A stretch of 64,000 nt of DNA from Paraburkholderia dilworthii (lineage in GTDB: Bacteria > Pseudomonadota > Gammaproteobacteria > Burkholderiales > Burkholderiaceae): assembly GCF_000472525.1 (NCBI RefSeq), contig NZ_AWZT01000002.1, positions 377,627 through 441,626 of the forward strand, in the 5' to 3' direction. The position numbers and the translations under genes were made by a program. Shown here one piece after another: positions 1 through 7,347 of the stretch (positions within the stretch are counted from its first letter, which is position 1; each line of letters starts with the position of its first letter). The notes beneath the pieces were generated by a model that saw only the letters and a program-made list of their open reading frames with translations, did not search any database and was not told where the DNA came from.

Positions 1-182
1 GAGCCTTTCACGCACAAGCGGCCAAAGTTCGCGGGATGCAGTTCGTCACCGGCGATGTCATGTCCGCCGTCAGGGCGCGCGCTCGCGCGCACGCCGCAAC
101 CGACGCCACAGTATGGACAGGTGGTCTTGACAGCGTCGCGGCTGCCAGCAGCCGCGCGCGAAATAGCGATGGGGAAACTCAC
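1..182 (-). CDS. nasA: Assimilatory nitrate reductase catalytic subunit (N-terminal 60 residues; runs off the window)
   Basis: Molybdopterin-containing reductase expected to convert nitrate to nitrite in the cytoplasm. Only the first 60 codons are present. They include a CPYC-GVGC cluster (C-x2-C-x3-C), the first three ligands of the N-terminal [4Fe-4S] centre, and a HPANFGRLCVKG motif supplying the fourth cysteine, both hallmarks of NasA/NarB-type enzymes. I place the start at a GTG at position 182, 13 bases after the preceding stop, with a GGAAG ribosome-binding site five to six bases upstream. It is last in the visible minus-strand order nirD, FAD oxidoreductase, nasA, so it should share the nirD leader. 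Length and C-terminal domains cannot be judged. Confidence 0.88.
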   Translation of the reverse strand, partial: MSFPIAISRAAAGSRDAVKTTCPYCGVGCGVRASARPDGGHDIAGDELHPANFGRLCVKG

Positions 183-195
183 GGTGTCTTCCAGG

Positions 196-1467
196 TCAGG
201 CAGCCTGCGTCTCGCAGAGGGCTCTGCCGAACAGCAACTGGCTGCGCAGCGGAGAAATGTCGGTGCGGTTCTGGATCAGTTCGAAATACCATGCGCCCTC
301 CTTGACGTCGCCATAGAGCACCGCGCCGACCACGCGGTTATCCTCGATCACAAGGCGCTTATAGACGCCGCGCCGCGGATCGCGCAGCACGAGATCTTCG
401 CTGTCCGGGCCGCCGATGAAGTCGCCGGCCGAATACAGTTCGACGCCGGTGACCTTCAGCTTCGTCGCCGTCGCGCGCTGCACGTATCGGCGATGACCCG
501 CGCCGGCGAGATGCGCGCCGCACACACGCGCCTGGTCCCAGATCGGTGCGACAAGTCCAAAGGTCGCCGTGCGGTGCTGCACGCATTCGCCGACCGCATA
601 GACGCGCGGATCGTAGGTCTGCAACGTGTCGTCGACCACGATCGCACGCTCGCAATGCAGCCCCGCCTGTTTCGCGAGGTCGATGTTCGGGCGCACGCCG
701 GCCGTCATTACGACGAGATCGGCGGGAATTTCCATGCCGTCGTCAAAACGCACGGCCGTGGCGCGATCCTGCCCGACGATTTCCGCGGTATTCGCCTTCA
801 GCAGAAAGCGCAAGCCCTTGCGCTCCAGCGCCTGTTGCAGCAGCGCGGACGCGCTTCTGTCCAGCTGGCGCTCCATCAGGCTGTCCATCACGTGCACGAC
901 TGTCACCGACATGCCCTGGCGCATGAGCCCGTTCGCCGCCTCGAGCCCGAGCAAACCTCCGCCGATCACCACCGCATGGCGATGACTACGCGCCGCGTCG
1001 AGCATCGTTTCGACATCCTGAATATCGCGAAACGCGATCACGCCCGGCAGGTCGTGGCCCGGCACCGGAATCAGAAAAGGTTTTGAACCCGTTGCGATCA
1101 GCAGCCGGTCATAACCGACCTCGACGCCGCTTTGCGAGCGCACGATGCGCCGCCTGCGGTCGATTGCGATCACCGGATCGCCCGCATACAGACGAATGCC
1201 GTTCTCCTCATACCAGTCACGCGTATTGAGGATGATGTCGTCGACGGTCTTCTCGCCCGCCAGCACCGGCGAGAGCAGGATACGGTTGTAGTTGCCGTAT
1301 GGTTCCGCACCGAACACGGTGATGTCGTAGAGTTCCGGCGCGAGCTTCAGCAGTTCTTCAACGGTGCGCATGCCGGCCATGCCGTTGCCGATCACGACGA
1401 GGCGCGGGCGCGAAGGCGCTGCGAACGATGCGCCTCCCGGCGACTGCGCGTCGATTTCGTGTCTCAT
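196..1467 (-). CDS. NAD(P)/FAD-dependent oxidoreductase of the nitrate assimilation operon (NasC / NirB N-terminal type)
   Basis: 423 residues with an FAD-binding GNGMAG motif at residues 27-32, an ATGSKP motif near 125 and an NAD(P)-binding GGGLLG motif near 169. This is the two-Rossmann pyridine nucleotide-disulphide oxidoreductase fold found in the N-terminal half of NirB and in the NADH-dependent electron-transfer subunits of assimilatory nitrate reductases. There is no siroheme/[4Fe-4S] region: the protein ends just after the FAD/NAD unit, about half the length of a NirB. The ATG at 1467 overlaps the nirD stop by four bases (ATGA), and this is preferred over the longer open frame to 1542. 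The likely role is passing NADH electrons to NasA. It could instead be a split NirB; I favour the NasC-like role because nasA follows directly. Confidence 0.8.
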   Translation of the reverse strand: MRHEIDAQSPGGASFAAPSRPRLVVIGNGMAGMRTVEELLKLAPELYDITVFGAEPYGNYNRILLSPVLAGEKTVDDIILNTRDWYEENGIRLYAGDPVIAIDRRRRIVRSQSGVEVGYDRLLIATGSKPFLIPVPGHDLPGVIAFRDIQDVETMLDAARSHRHAVVIGGGLLGLEAANGLMRQGMSVTVVHVMDSLMERQLDRSASALLQQALERKGLRFLLKANTAEIVGQDRATAVRFDDGMEIPADLVVMTAGVRPNIDLAKQAGLHCERAIVVDDTLQTYDPRVYAVGECVQHRTATFGLVAPIWDQARVCGAHLAGAGHRRYVQRATATKLKVTGVELYSAGDFIGGPDSEDLVLRDPRRGVYKRLVIEDNRVVGAVLYGDVKEGAWYFELIQNRTDISPLRSQLLFGRALCETQAA

Positions 1468-1811
1468 GCCGCGACCCATACCTTGCCGCTTTCGACGCGT
1501 ACCGGATACGCATTCACGGAATTCTCGGGGGCTTCCAGGCACTCGCCTGTGCGCAGATCGAAGTGATGCTTGTAGATCGGCGAAGCCACCACGATGCGCT
1601 CGCCGAGGCTGCCGATCAGTCCGCGAGAGAGCACCGCCGCACGCGAGCCCGGATCGAAGTTGTGGATCGCGAACACGCCGCCGTCACCATCCGCGACGTG
1701 AAATACCGCGACCTGCTCGCCGTTGACGAGCGCACACACGCCCGTATTTGGAACGATGTCATCGAGCGCGCATACGGGCATCCAGGAGGCTGAAGTCTGA
1801 TCGTTGCTCAT
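1464..1811 (-). CDS. nirD: Nitrite reductase small subunit NirD (Rieske-like fold)
   Basis: 115 residues matching the NirD family in length and sequence, with the GLIGSLGERIVVASPIYKHHFDL stretch typical of the Rieske-like small subunit (split here: GLIGSLGERIV, then ASPIYKHHFDL). NirD proteins keep the Rieske fold but generally lack the cluster ligands, and no Cys-His pairs are seen. It normally partners the siroheme-containing NirB in NADH-dependent nitrite reduction to ammonium. The start at 1811 has a GAGGAA site six bases upstream; the open frame to 1895 runs back to the leader terminator. Unusually, no nirB precedes it: the leader terminator lies 84 bases upstream. Confidence 0.85.
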   Translation of the reverse strand: MSNDQTSASWMPVCALDDIVPNTGVCALVNGEQVAVFHVADGDGGVFAIHNFDPGSRAAVLSRGLIGSLGERIVVASPIYKHHFDLRTGECLEAPENSVNAYPVRVESGKVWVAA

Positions 1812-1894
1812 GCTGGGTTCCTCACGTCGGGTGGGTAGATGCTCAAGCGGTTTGATTCTTTCGCGAAGCGATTCGCGACCTGAGCTGTACGGCA

Positions 1895-1949
1895 AATAAA
1901 AAAGCGTCCCGCGGATGCAATCGCCAATGCGACTGTATTCGTGGGACGC
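1895..1949 (-). terminator. Leader terminator (attenuator) upstream of nirD
   Basis: On the minus strand GCGTCCC (1949-1943) pairs with GGGACGC (1910-1904), extended by CG pairs, and is followed by a T-rich run at 1903-1895. It sits between the sigma-54 promoter and nirD, so it must be read through for expression. Its ascending arm shares bases with the second hexaloop hairpin (1944-1957), so the two structures are mutually exclusive. Confidence 0.85.
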
Positions 1950-2014
1950 CGTTGTCCAGAACCGGATCTACAGAGAAATCTTTTGCTGCATGCAGGCCGG
2001 ATCGTCATTGATCC
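1944..2014 (-). promoter_or_regulatory. ANTAR-responsive two-hairpin RNA element in the nirD leader
   Basis: Hairpin P1 is GGATC-AATGAC-GATCC (2014-1999) and P2 is GGAC-AACGGC-GTCC (1957-1944). Both are six-base loops with A at loop position 1 and G at position 4, the recognition pattern known for ANTAR antiterminators such as NasR, EutV and NasT. P2 overlaps the 5' arm of the terminator, so a bound ANTAR protein would block termination. No ANTAR gene is in the window. Confidence 0.85.
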
Positions 2015-2027
2015 GCAGACTCGTTAA

Positions 2028-2043
2028 TGCAAAGGCCATGCCA
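2028..2043 (-). promoter_or_regulatory. Sigma-54 (-24/-12) promoter of the nirD-nasA operon
   Basis: Reading the minus strand, TGGCATGGCCTTTGCA matches the RpoN consensus with the invariant GG-N10-GC. A start about 12 bases downstream falls just before hairpin P1, which fits a leader transcript beginning with the ANTAR element. Confidence 0.8.
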
Positions 2044-2141
2044 CTAGCGGAGAACCGCGCCGAAAGCCTGCTGCGTAAGCGCTGGCGCGTATTGCAGCGC
2101 TGATCCGCTCGACTGAAGCTGACGCATTCCGATGCATTCAA

Positions 2142-2156
2142 GCGCGATGATGGTGC
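2142..2156. promoter_or_regulatory. Candidate NtrC enhancer site, nirD operon
   Basis: GCGC-N7-GTGC, one mismatch from the NtrC dyad core GCAC-N7-GTGC, about 100 bases upstream of the sigma-54 promoter. The surrounding 18 bases resemble the site at the same relative position before the nitrate transporter. Confidence 0.55.
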
Positions 2157-2224
2157 GGCGCAGCACCTTCCGCGTGCAGCGCGTCGCCACCGAACCCGAC
2201 GCGCCGGCAGCAACGGCGCGCCTG

Positions 2225-3559
2225 TTAATTGGCCACGCTTTGAGTACTCGCGGCGGCGAGCGCACGCTCCCTCAACGCCGCTTCGCGCGCCTTGTGCTCG
2301 CCGCTAAAGCGCACGGCCAACGCACACAGCGCGGACAGCGTGACGAGCACGCCGAGCATCGCGAGCGTCTGCTGAATGCTGCCGACGCCTTTCATCAGGA
2401 AGCCCGCAGCCACCGCGCCCACATTGCCCCCGGCGCCGATAATGCCCGCCACGCCGCCGAGCGCCTTGCGGTCGATGAACGGCACGAGCGCATACGTCGC
2501 CCCGCACGCCATGTGTGTGAAGAGGCCGAAGACCAGCATCGCGACGAGAGCCAGTGCAATGCTGTCGGCGTGCGCAAAGCACATCAGACCGACGCCTTCC
2601 CCGACGATCAACGCGCACAGCAGCGTCGCGCGTACATCGAGGCCGCGACGCGCGGCGGCCTTGTCCGACACCCAGCCGCCCAACGCGCGAGCAAAGAGCG
2701 CGAGCAGCCCAAAGCTGCCTGCGGCCATGCCCGCCTCCTTCAGCGACAGATGGAAATGATCGACGTAATAGATCGCCGCGATGTTATGGATGAAGACCTC
2801 GACGCCGAAGCACGCCGCGTAGGTCGTGAACAGCATCCACACACGGTAGTTCGCGCAGGCCGCACGGAAACTCGCCCAGCCGCCCTTCTTGCCGCCGTCG
2901 ATCGTAATGCCGCGCGCGCGTAGTTCCGCGAAGTTTCCTTGCGGGCAATCCTGCGTGAAGCGCCAGTAGAACGCGGCCATCACAGGCATCGCAAGTCCGG
3001 GCACCACGAGCGCCGCGCGCCATGCCGACGACTCGCCGACGCCGAGCACGATGATCGCGGCCAGCAGCAACGGTACGAGCGCCTGCGCCGCGCCGGCGCC
3101 GGTGTTGCCCCAACCCGCGGTCGTCGCGTTGGCGGTGCCGACCACGTTCGGCGCGAACATCATCGACGTGTGGTATTGCGTGATCACGAAGCTTGCCCCG
3201 ACGGCGCCGATCATGAGACGGCACAGCAGGAAGCTCTCGTAGCCCGTGGATAGCGCGGCTCCGAGCACGGGAAATGCGCCTGCCAGCAGCAGCCCCGAAT
3301 AGACCTTGCGCGGCCCGTAGCGATCGCACATCGGCCCGATCACGAGACGCACGAGAATCGTGACGGCCACGGCGGCGATGTTGATGTTGGCGACCTGATC
3401 GGCGGAAAGGCCGAATTCGCGCTTGATGAGCGGCATCAGCGGCGCGCATGCGAACCACGCGAAGAAGCAGACGAAGAATGCCATCCACGTCAGATGGAAA
3501 GCGCGCATGGCGGGCGTGCGCAGGCTGAAGATATCGATGCGGGTTGCTTTGTCTGCCAT
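2225..3559 (-). CDS. narK: Nitrate/nitrite transporter, MFS NNP family (NarK/NasA type)
   Basis: 444-residue, 12-helix inner-membrane transporter. It has the MFS loop motif DRYGPRKVY near residue 80 and both nitrate-signature motifs of the NNP family: WGNTGAGAAQ around TM5 and GAGGNVGA around TM11. It should import nitrate, or exchange nitrate and nitrite, for the assimilatory enzymes downstream. The ATG at 3559 is chosen because the upstream extension of the frame to 3667 runs through the leader terminator and hairpins and so is not translated. It has its own sigma-54/ANTAR leader, a near copy of the nirD leader, so transporter and reductase genes form two co-regulated transcription units. 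The symbol denotes the family; the exact paralogue is not certain. Confidence 0.88.
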   Translation of the reverse strand: MADKATRIDIFSLRTPAMRAFHLTWMAFFVCFFAWFACAPLMPLIKREFGLSADQVANINIAAVAVTILVRLVIGPMCDRYGPRKVYSGLLLAGAFPVLGAALSTGYESFLLCRLMIGAVGASFVITQYHTSMMFAPNVVGTANATTAGWGNTGAGAAQALVPLLLAAIIVLGVGESSAWRAALVVPGLAMPVMAAFYWRFTQDCPQGNFAELRARGITIDGGKKGGWASFRAACANYRVWMLFTTYAACFGVEVFIHNIAAIYYVDHFHLSLKEAGMAAGSFGLLALFARALGGWVSDKAAARRGLDVRATLLCALIVGEGVGLMCFAHADSIALALVAMLVFGLFTHMACGATYALVPFIDRKALGGVAGIIGAGGNVGAVAAGFLMKGVGSIQQTLAMLGVLVTLSALCALAVRFSGEHKAREAALRERALAAASTQSVAN

Positions 3560-3574
3560 CGTCGTTCCAGAAAC

Positions 3575-3624
3575 AAAAAAAGCGTCCCGCGGAACCGGTC
3601 GGATGACATGGGTTCCGGGGACGC
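3575..3624 (-). terminator. Leader terminator (attenuator) upstream of the nitrate transporter
   Basis: On the minus strand GCGTCCC (3624-3618) plus GGAACC pair with GGTTCC plus GGGACGC (down to 3582), followed by seven T at 3581-3575. It ends 16 bases before the transporter ATG, so transcripts stop unless antitermination occurs. The arm starting at 3624 overlaps hairpin P2. Confidence 0.88.
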
Positions 3625-3691
3625 CGTTGTCCAAAGCTGCTTGTGAGGGTGCTGCTATGAATTGCAATCAGGAGAGGATCGCCTTTGATCC
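3619..3691 (-). promoter_or_regulatory. ANTAR-responsive two-hairpin RNA element in the nitrate transporter leader
   Basis: P1 is GGATC-AAAGGC-GATCC (3691-3676) and P2 is GGAC-AACGGC-GTCC (3632-3619), each a hexaloop with A1 and G4. P2 is identical to P2 of the nirD leader, whereas P1 keeps the stem but changes the loop (AAAGGC versus AATGAC), which supports selection on structure. The linker is about 43 bases. Confidence 0.87.
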
Positions 3692-3707
3692 TTTGCTTAA
3701 CCGCTAA

Positions 3708-3723
3708 TGCAAAGGCTATGCCA
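3708..3723 (-). promoter_or_regulatory. Sigma-54 promoter of the nitrate transporter
   Basis: TGGCATAGCCTTTGCA on the minus strand has GG-N10-GC and differs by one base from the nirD operon promoter. Confidence 0.8.
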
Positions 3724-3810
3724 TGCGGGACGATCACTGAGTCTGCGGCCCTCTGCATGGAAAACGTGGAGCGTGCGGCGTCTATGGGCGACGCGCCTGG
3801 ACGCGAAGAA

Positions 3811-3825
3811 GCACAACGATGGTGC
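3811..3825. promoter_or_regulatory. Candidate NtrC enhancer site, nitrate transporter
   Basis: GCACAACGATGGTGC fits the NtrC dyad GCAC-N7-GTGC and lies about 90 bases upstream of the sigma-54 promoter, the usual enhancer distance. Confidence 0.65.
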
Positions 3826-3875
3826 GGGTTCACAGCAACGGCGCACGCGAACACCGTCTTCATGCAGCACCGGGT

Positions 3876-4709
3876 TCAGACATCGGTGGAAAGCGTGACC
3901 GCTTCCCAAGCGGCGATTTCATCGGACAGTACGGACAGTTTCGCGCGCACGAGGCCGAGTGCATCGCTGCCAAGCAGAAGATGCGCAGGCGGCCGCGTTG
4001 CACTGATCACGGCCAGCATCGCGCGCGCTGCCTTGACGGGATCGCCAGCCTGCTTGCCGCTCTTCTCTTCGCGAGCCGTTCGTACCGGATCGAACAGCGC
4101 GTCGTAGTCGGAAATGGAGCGCGGCGTGCGGACCATCGAACGGCCCGCCCAGTCGGTGCGAAAAGAGCCCGGCGCCACGGCTGTCACCGCGATGCCGAAC
4201 GGCTCTACTTCCTTGCCGAGCGCTTCGGAGATGCCCTCCAACGCGAATTTGCTGCCGCAGTAATAGGCGATGCCCGGCATCGTGATGTAGCCGCCCATCG
4301 ACGTGATGTTGAGAATGTGGCCACGTCGGCGTTCGCGCATGTATGGCAGTACGGCTTTTATCATTGCCACCGCGCCGAACACGTTCACGTCGAACTGCCG
4401 GCGCATTTCGGCGAGCGGCGATTCTTCCATGACGCCCTCGTGGCCATAACCGGCATTGTTTACGAGGACGTCCACCGGTCCCACGCTTGCCTCGACTTCG
4501 GCGACCACGCCGTCGATCGAGCCGAAGTCGGTCACGTCGAGCACGCGGCCGAGTGCCCTGTCAGGCGCAAGCGCCTCGAACTCGCGCTTCGACGCTTCGC
4601 TGCGCACCGTGCCGACCACGCGATGACCGGCGGCAAGCGCTTCCTGAGCGAGCGCGCGACCGAAGCCGCTGCTCACGCCGGTAATAAGCAAAGTCTTGAT
4701 TGATGCCAT
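3876..4709 (-). CDS. Short-chain dehydrogenase/reductase (SDR)
   Basis: 277 residues with the cofactor-binding motif TGVSSGFG at residues 10-17, NNAG near residue 88 and the catalytic YCGSK (Tyr-x3-Lys) near 154, preceded by Ser in NITSMGG. This is the classical SDR layout, and the long C-terminal tail is typical of the oxidoreductases near AraC regulators. The substrate cannot be inferred. It is divergent from the AraC gene at 4821, with about 110 bases between them, so the regulator probably controls it. The stop lies inside the upstream control region of the nitrate transporter, within about 50 bases of the NtrC-like site. Confidence 0.85.
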   Translation of the reverse strand: MASIKTLLITGVSSGFGRALAQEALAAGHRVVGTVRSEASKREFEALAPDRALGRVLDVTDFGSIDGVVAEVEASVGPVDVLVNNAGYGHEGVMEESPLAEMRRQFDVNVFGAVAMIKAVLPYMRERRRGHILNITSMGGYITMPGIAYYCGSKFALEGISEALGKEVEPFGIAVTAVAPGSFRTDWAGRSMVRTPRSISDYDALFDPVRTAREEKSGKQAGDPVKAARAMLAVISATRPPAHLLLGSDALGLVRAKLSVLSDEIAAWEAVTLSTDV

Positions 4710-4820
4710 GATGCCTTTTTCCTGGAGTTGGACGGAAAGTGCATAGTATTCTCTTCACCTTGCCGGTTTGAGTCCAGATTACGGCTTTTTCTTGCCTATT
4801 CTTATGACACTTACGACCCT

Positions 4821-5885
4821 ATGACCGCTCGAAGTCTGCCCAAAGAAACAAGCGTTGCGCGCCAGGCTCCTGGCAAAGACCAGCGGAAGATGGCCGCGCT
4901 ACTAGGCGCGCTGGCTCCCGCGGAGGGCTACAACCTGACACCGCTGGAAGGCGTGCGCATCCTGCGTTCGGACCGGCCGTTGTCGTCCACGCCCGTTCTA
5001 TACGACCCGGGCATCGTGATCGTCTGCCAGGGACGCAAGCGTGGCTATTTCGGCGACCAGCTTTATGTGTACGACGAGCAGCACTATCTCGCGGTGTCGG
5101 TGCCCGTGCCCTTCACGATGGAAACCGACGCGACGCCGGAGCATCCGCTGCTTGCCATCTATCTGCACCTCGATTTCAAGCTGGCCGCGGAACTGATGGC
5201 CCAGATCGAGCGTCATGACATGCCCGGGCACACGCAAGCACAAGCTCAGGTACAAGTGCAGGCACAAGCACAAGCACAAGCACAAGCACAAGCACAAGCA
5301 CAAGCACAAGCACAAGCACAAGCACCACAGAGCATGATGTCGAGCCCGATGGACGAGGCGCTGCGAAACTCCGTGCTGCGTTTCCTCGAAGCGATGAACC
5401 GCCCGCTCGACGCAACGGTTCTCGGTCCCGCGCTCCTGCGCGAGCTCTACTTTCGCGTTCTGACAGGCGCGCAGGGCAACGCGATGCGCGCGGCACTGGC
5501 AATGCAGGGGCAGTTCGGCAAGATCGGCAAGGCGCTGCGTCGGATCCATTCCGACTATGCCGGTGCGCTCGACCTCGCTCAACTTGCCCGCGAAGCCGGC
5601 ATGAGCGTTCCCACGTTTCATACGCATTTCAAGGCCATCACGCATACATCGCCGATGCAGTACGTGAAGTCGACGCGCCTGCACCAGGCCCGCTTGCTGA
5701 TGTTGCGACAGGACATGACGGCCGAGGCGGCAAGCAATGCCGTCGGTTATGCAAGCACGTCGCAATTCAATCGCGAGTTCAAGCGCCTCTTCGGACTCAC
5801 GCCGGCCGCCGAGGCGCGGCGCATGCGGGCGAGTTTCGCGATTCCGCCTGCGCATGCGGGCTCGGAATACGTCTCGTCGCATTGA
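4821..5885 (+). CDS. AraC-family transcriptional regulator with internal Gln-Ala repeat
   Basis: 354 residues. Residues about 25-130 match the AraC-type N-terminal ligand or dimerisation domain (SSTPVLYDPGIVIVCQGRK region). Residues about 235-335 hold the two helix-turn-helix motifs (LAREAGMSVPTFHTHFK and ASNAVGYASTSQFNREFKR). Between them, residues about 138-168 are a low-complexity alternation of Gln and Ala/Val encoded by a hexanucleotide microsatellite. I chose the ATG at 4821; an upstream in-frame ATG at 4728 would add 31 residues that do not look like the family. Neither start has a strong ribosome-binding site. The divergent SDR is the probable target. Confidence 0.85.
   Translation: MTARSLPKETSVARQAPGKDQRKMAALLGALAPAEGYNLTPLEGVRILRSDRPLSSTPVLYDPGIVIVCQGRKRGYFGDQLYVYDEQHYLAVSVPVPFTMETDATPEHPLLAIYLHLDFKLAAELMAQIERHDMPGHTQAQAQVQVQAQAQAQAQAQAQAQAQAQAQAPQSMMSSPMDEALRNSVLRFLEAMNRPLDATVLGPALLRELYFRVLTGAQGNAMRAALAMQGQFGKIGKALRRIHSDYAGALDLAQLAREAGMSVPTFHTHFKAITHTSPMQYVKSTRLHQARLLMLRQDMTAEAASNAVGYASTSQFNREFKRLFGLTPAAEARRMRASFAIPPAHAGSEYVSSH
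5263..5322 (+). repeat. Hexanucleotide microsatellite (CACAAG)10 inside the AraC gene
   Basis: Ten perfect CACAAG units in a row, flanked by imperfect copies from about 5231. The period is a multiple of three, so copy-number change keeps the frame and alters only the length of a Gln-Ala linker between the sensor and DNA-binding domains. Confidence 0.95.
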
Positions 5886-6253
5886 GGCCGGTGGCCGCGC
5901 CATTATTCGTGCGAAGGTGAACTGCGCGGCCCGGAGGATGAGCGACAGGTCAACTCGCCGCGGCGACCGTCGGTCCGGTTACACGCGTGCCGGCTACGTC
6001 CGGCAAACGATTGCACATGACCTGATGCGAGCTTCATCCAGTCATCACTTCGCGTGACTTGCGCAGTTTGTGTCGACGCTATCGTCGATTCAATGCTTTT
6101 CATATGCGCAAAGATTGGTTTGATTTGCATGTGCCTCGATTTAACGTCGGTGACTCGACGCGCATTGCGCGCGCGGCCGTGGCGATCGCCGTTGCTCAAA
6201 CACGGATGATGCGACAGTGCGCACGGCCACTTCACACACAGAGCCAAAGACCG
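5886..6253. other. Intergenic stretch, no gene seen
   Basis: 368 bases between the AraC gene and the sulfonate-binding protein gene. The reading frames here are composition artefacts. It probably holds the promoter of the downstream gene, but I cannot identify one confidently. Confidence 0.5.
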
Positions 6254-7261
6254 ATGACCCGACGCAACGATCCAATCGACACACGCAGGCGCCGCCTTCT
6301 GCATGGCGCCGCAGCCGGCTTGACGAGCGCGGCGCTCGGCGGCGTTCTCTCGCCTGTCGCGCCGTTCACGAGCAGCACCGCCCATGCGCAAGGCAACAAT
6401 AAACGCCTACGCATCGGCTTTCAGAAGTACGGCAACTTCGTCGTGCTCAAAGCGCGCGGCACGCTGGAGAAGCGGCTCGCGAGCGAGGGAATCACGGTTC
6501 AGTGGCTCGAATTCCCTGCCGGACCGCAACTGCTGGAAGGGCTCAATGCAGGCGCGGTGGATGTGGGCACCGTCGGCGAAACTCCACCGGTCTTCGCGCA
6601 GGCAGGCCGCGTCGACTTCGTCTATATCGGCAACGAGCCGCCCGCGCCGCGCGGCGAAGCGATCGTCGTCCCGCACGATTCGCCGATTCGCAGCGTGACG
6701 CAGTTGCGCGGCAAGAAGGTCGCGTTCAACAAGGGCTCGAATGTTCACTTCCTGCTTGTGAAGGCGCTGCAACAGGCGCGACTGTCCTACTCGGACATAG
6801 AGCCCGTCTACCTGACGCCCGCCGACGCGCGCGCCGCGTTCGTACAGGGCAGCGTCGACGCGTGGGTGATCTGGGACCCGTATCTTGCCGCCATCGAACG
6901 GCAGGCCAATGCGCGCACCATCGCGAATGGCGACGGGCTCGTGCGCAATACGCAGTACTACGTCGCGGCGCGCAAGTTCGCGACCGCCGAGCCGCACGTA
7001 CTGAATACGCTCCTCGAAGAGGTCAACGCCGTGGACACCTGGGGACGCGACAACGTGCCCGAGGTGGCCGCGCTGCTGTCGCCGCTCGTGGGGCTCGACA
7101 CGGCCACGCTCGAAGTCGCGCTCAAGCGCACCGGCTACGGCGTGCAGCCAATCACCGATGCCACCCTCGCCTATCAGCAGCAGATCGCCGACACGTTCAG
7201 CACGCTCAAGCTGATTCCGGGCAAACTGAGCGTCGTCGACGCGCGCTGGAAGGCCGCCTGA
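6254..7261 (+). CDS. Aliphatic sulfonate ABC transporter substrate-binding protein (SsuA-like)
   Basis: 335 residues. The N-terminus is RRRRLLHGAAAG followed by a hydrophobic stretch and an AHA-Q cleavage region near residue 46, a Tat-like export signal. The mature part (RIGFQKYGNFVVLKARGTLE, GAVDVGTVGETPPVFAQA, VDAWVIWDPYLA) is the pattern of SsuA/TauA-type periplasmic binding proteins that deliver alkanesulfonates for sulfur supply. The ATG at 6254 follows an AAAGACCG stretch and gives a normal signal length; the longer frame from 6059 does not. No permease, ATPase or monooxygenase gene adjoins it, so it is an orphan binding protein here. Confidence 0.82.
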   Translation: MTRRNDPIDTRRRRLLHGAAAGLTSAALGGVLSPVAPFTSSTAHAQGNNKRLRIGFQKYGNFVVLKARGTLEKRLASEGITVQWLEFPAGPQLLEGLNAGAVDVGTVGETPPVFAQAGRVDFVYIGNEPPAPRGEAIVVPHDSPIRSVTQLRGKKVAFNKGSNVHFLLVKALQQARLSYSDIEPVYLTPADARAAFVQGSVDAWVIWDPYLAAIERQANARTIANGDGLVRNTQYYVAARKFATAEPHVLNTLLEEVNAVDTWGRDNVPEVAALLSPLVGLDTATLEVALKRTGYGVQPITDATLAYQQQIADTFSTLKLIPGKLSVVDARWKAA

Positions 7262-7347
7262 CGAGCCGATAACAAGCGCCCGGCGGCCCGCGCGCTGCGC
7301 GGCGGCCAAGCCTATCGACGCTTGCCGGTTCGCCGATACGCGCCGTG

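Noticed and set aside
2784..3863. 359-codon minus-strand frame overlapping the nitrate transporter
   Set aside because: It overlaps the transporter in another frame and crosses the leader hairpins and terminator; composition is that of a shadow frame.
4998..5903. Long minus-strand frame with a run of Leu-Cys residues
   Set aside because: It is the antisense reading of the CACAAG repeat and the AraC coding region; the Leu-Cys run is an artefact of the hexamer.
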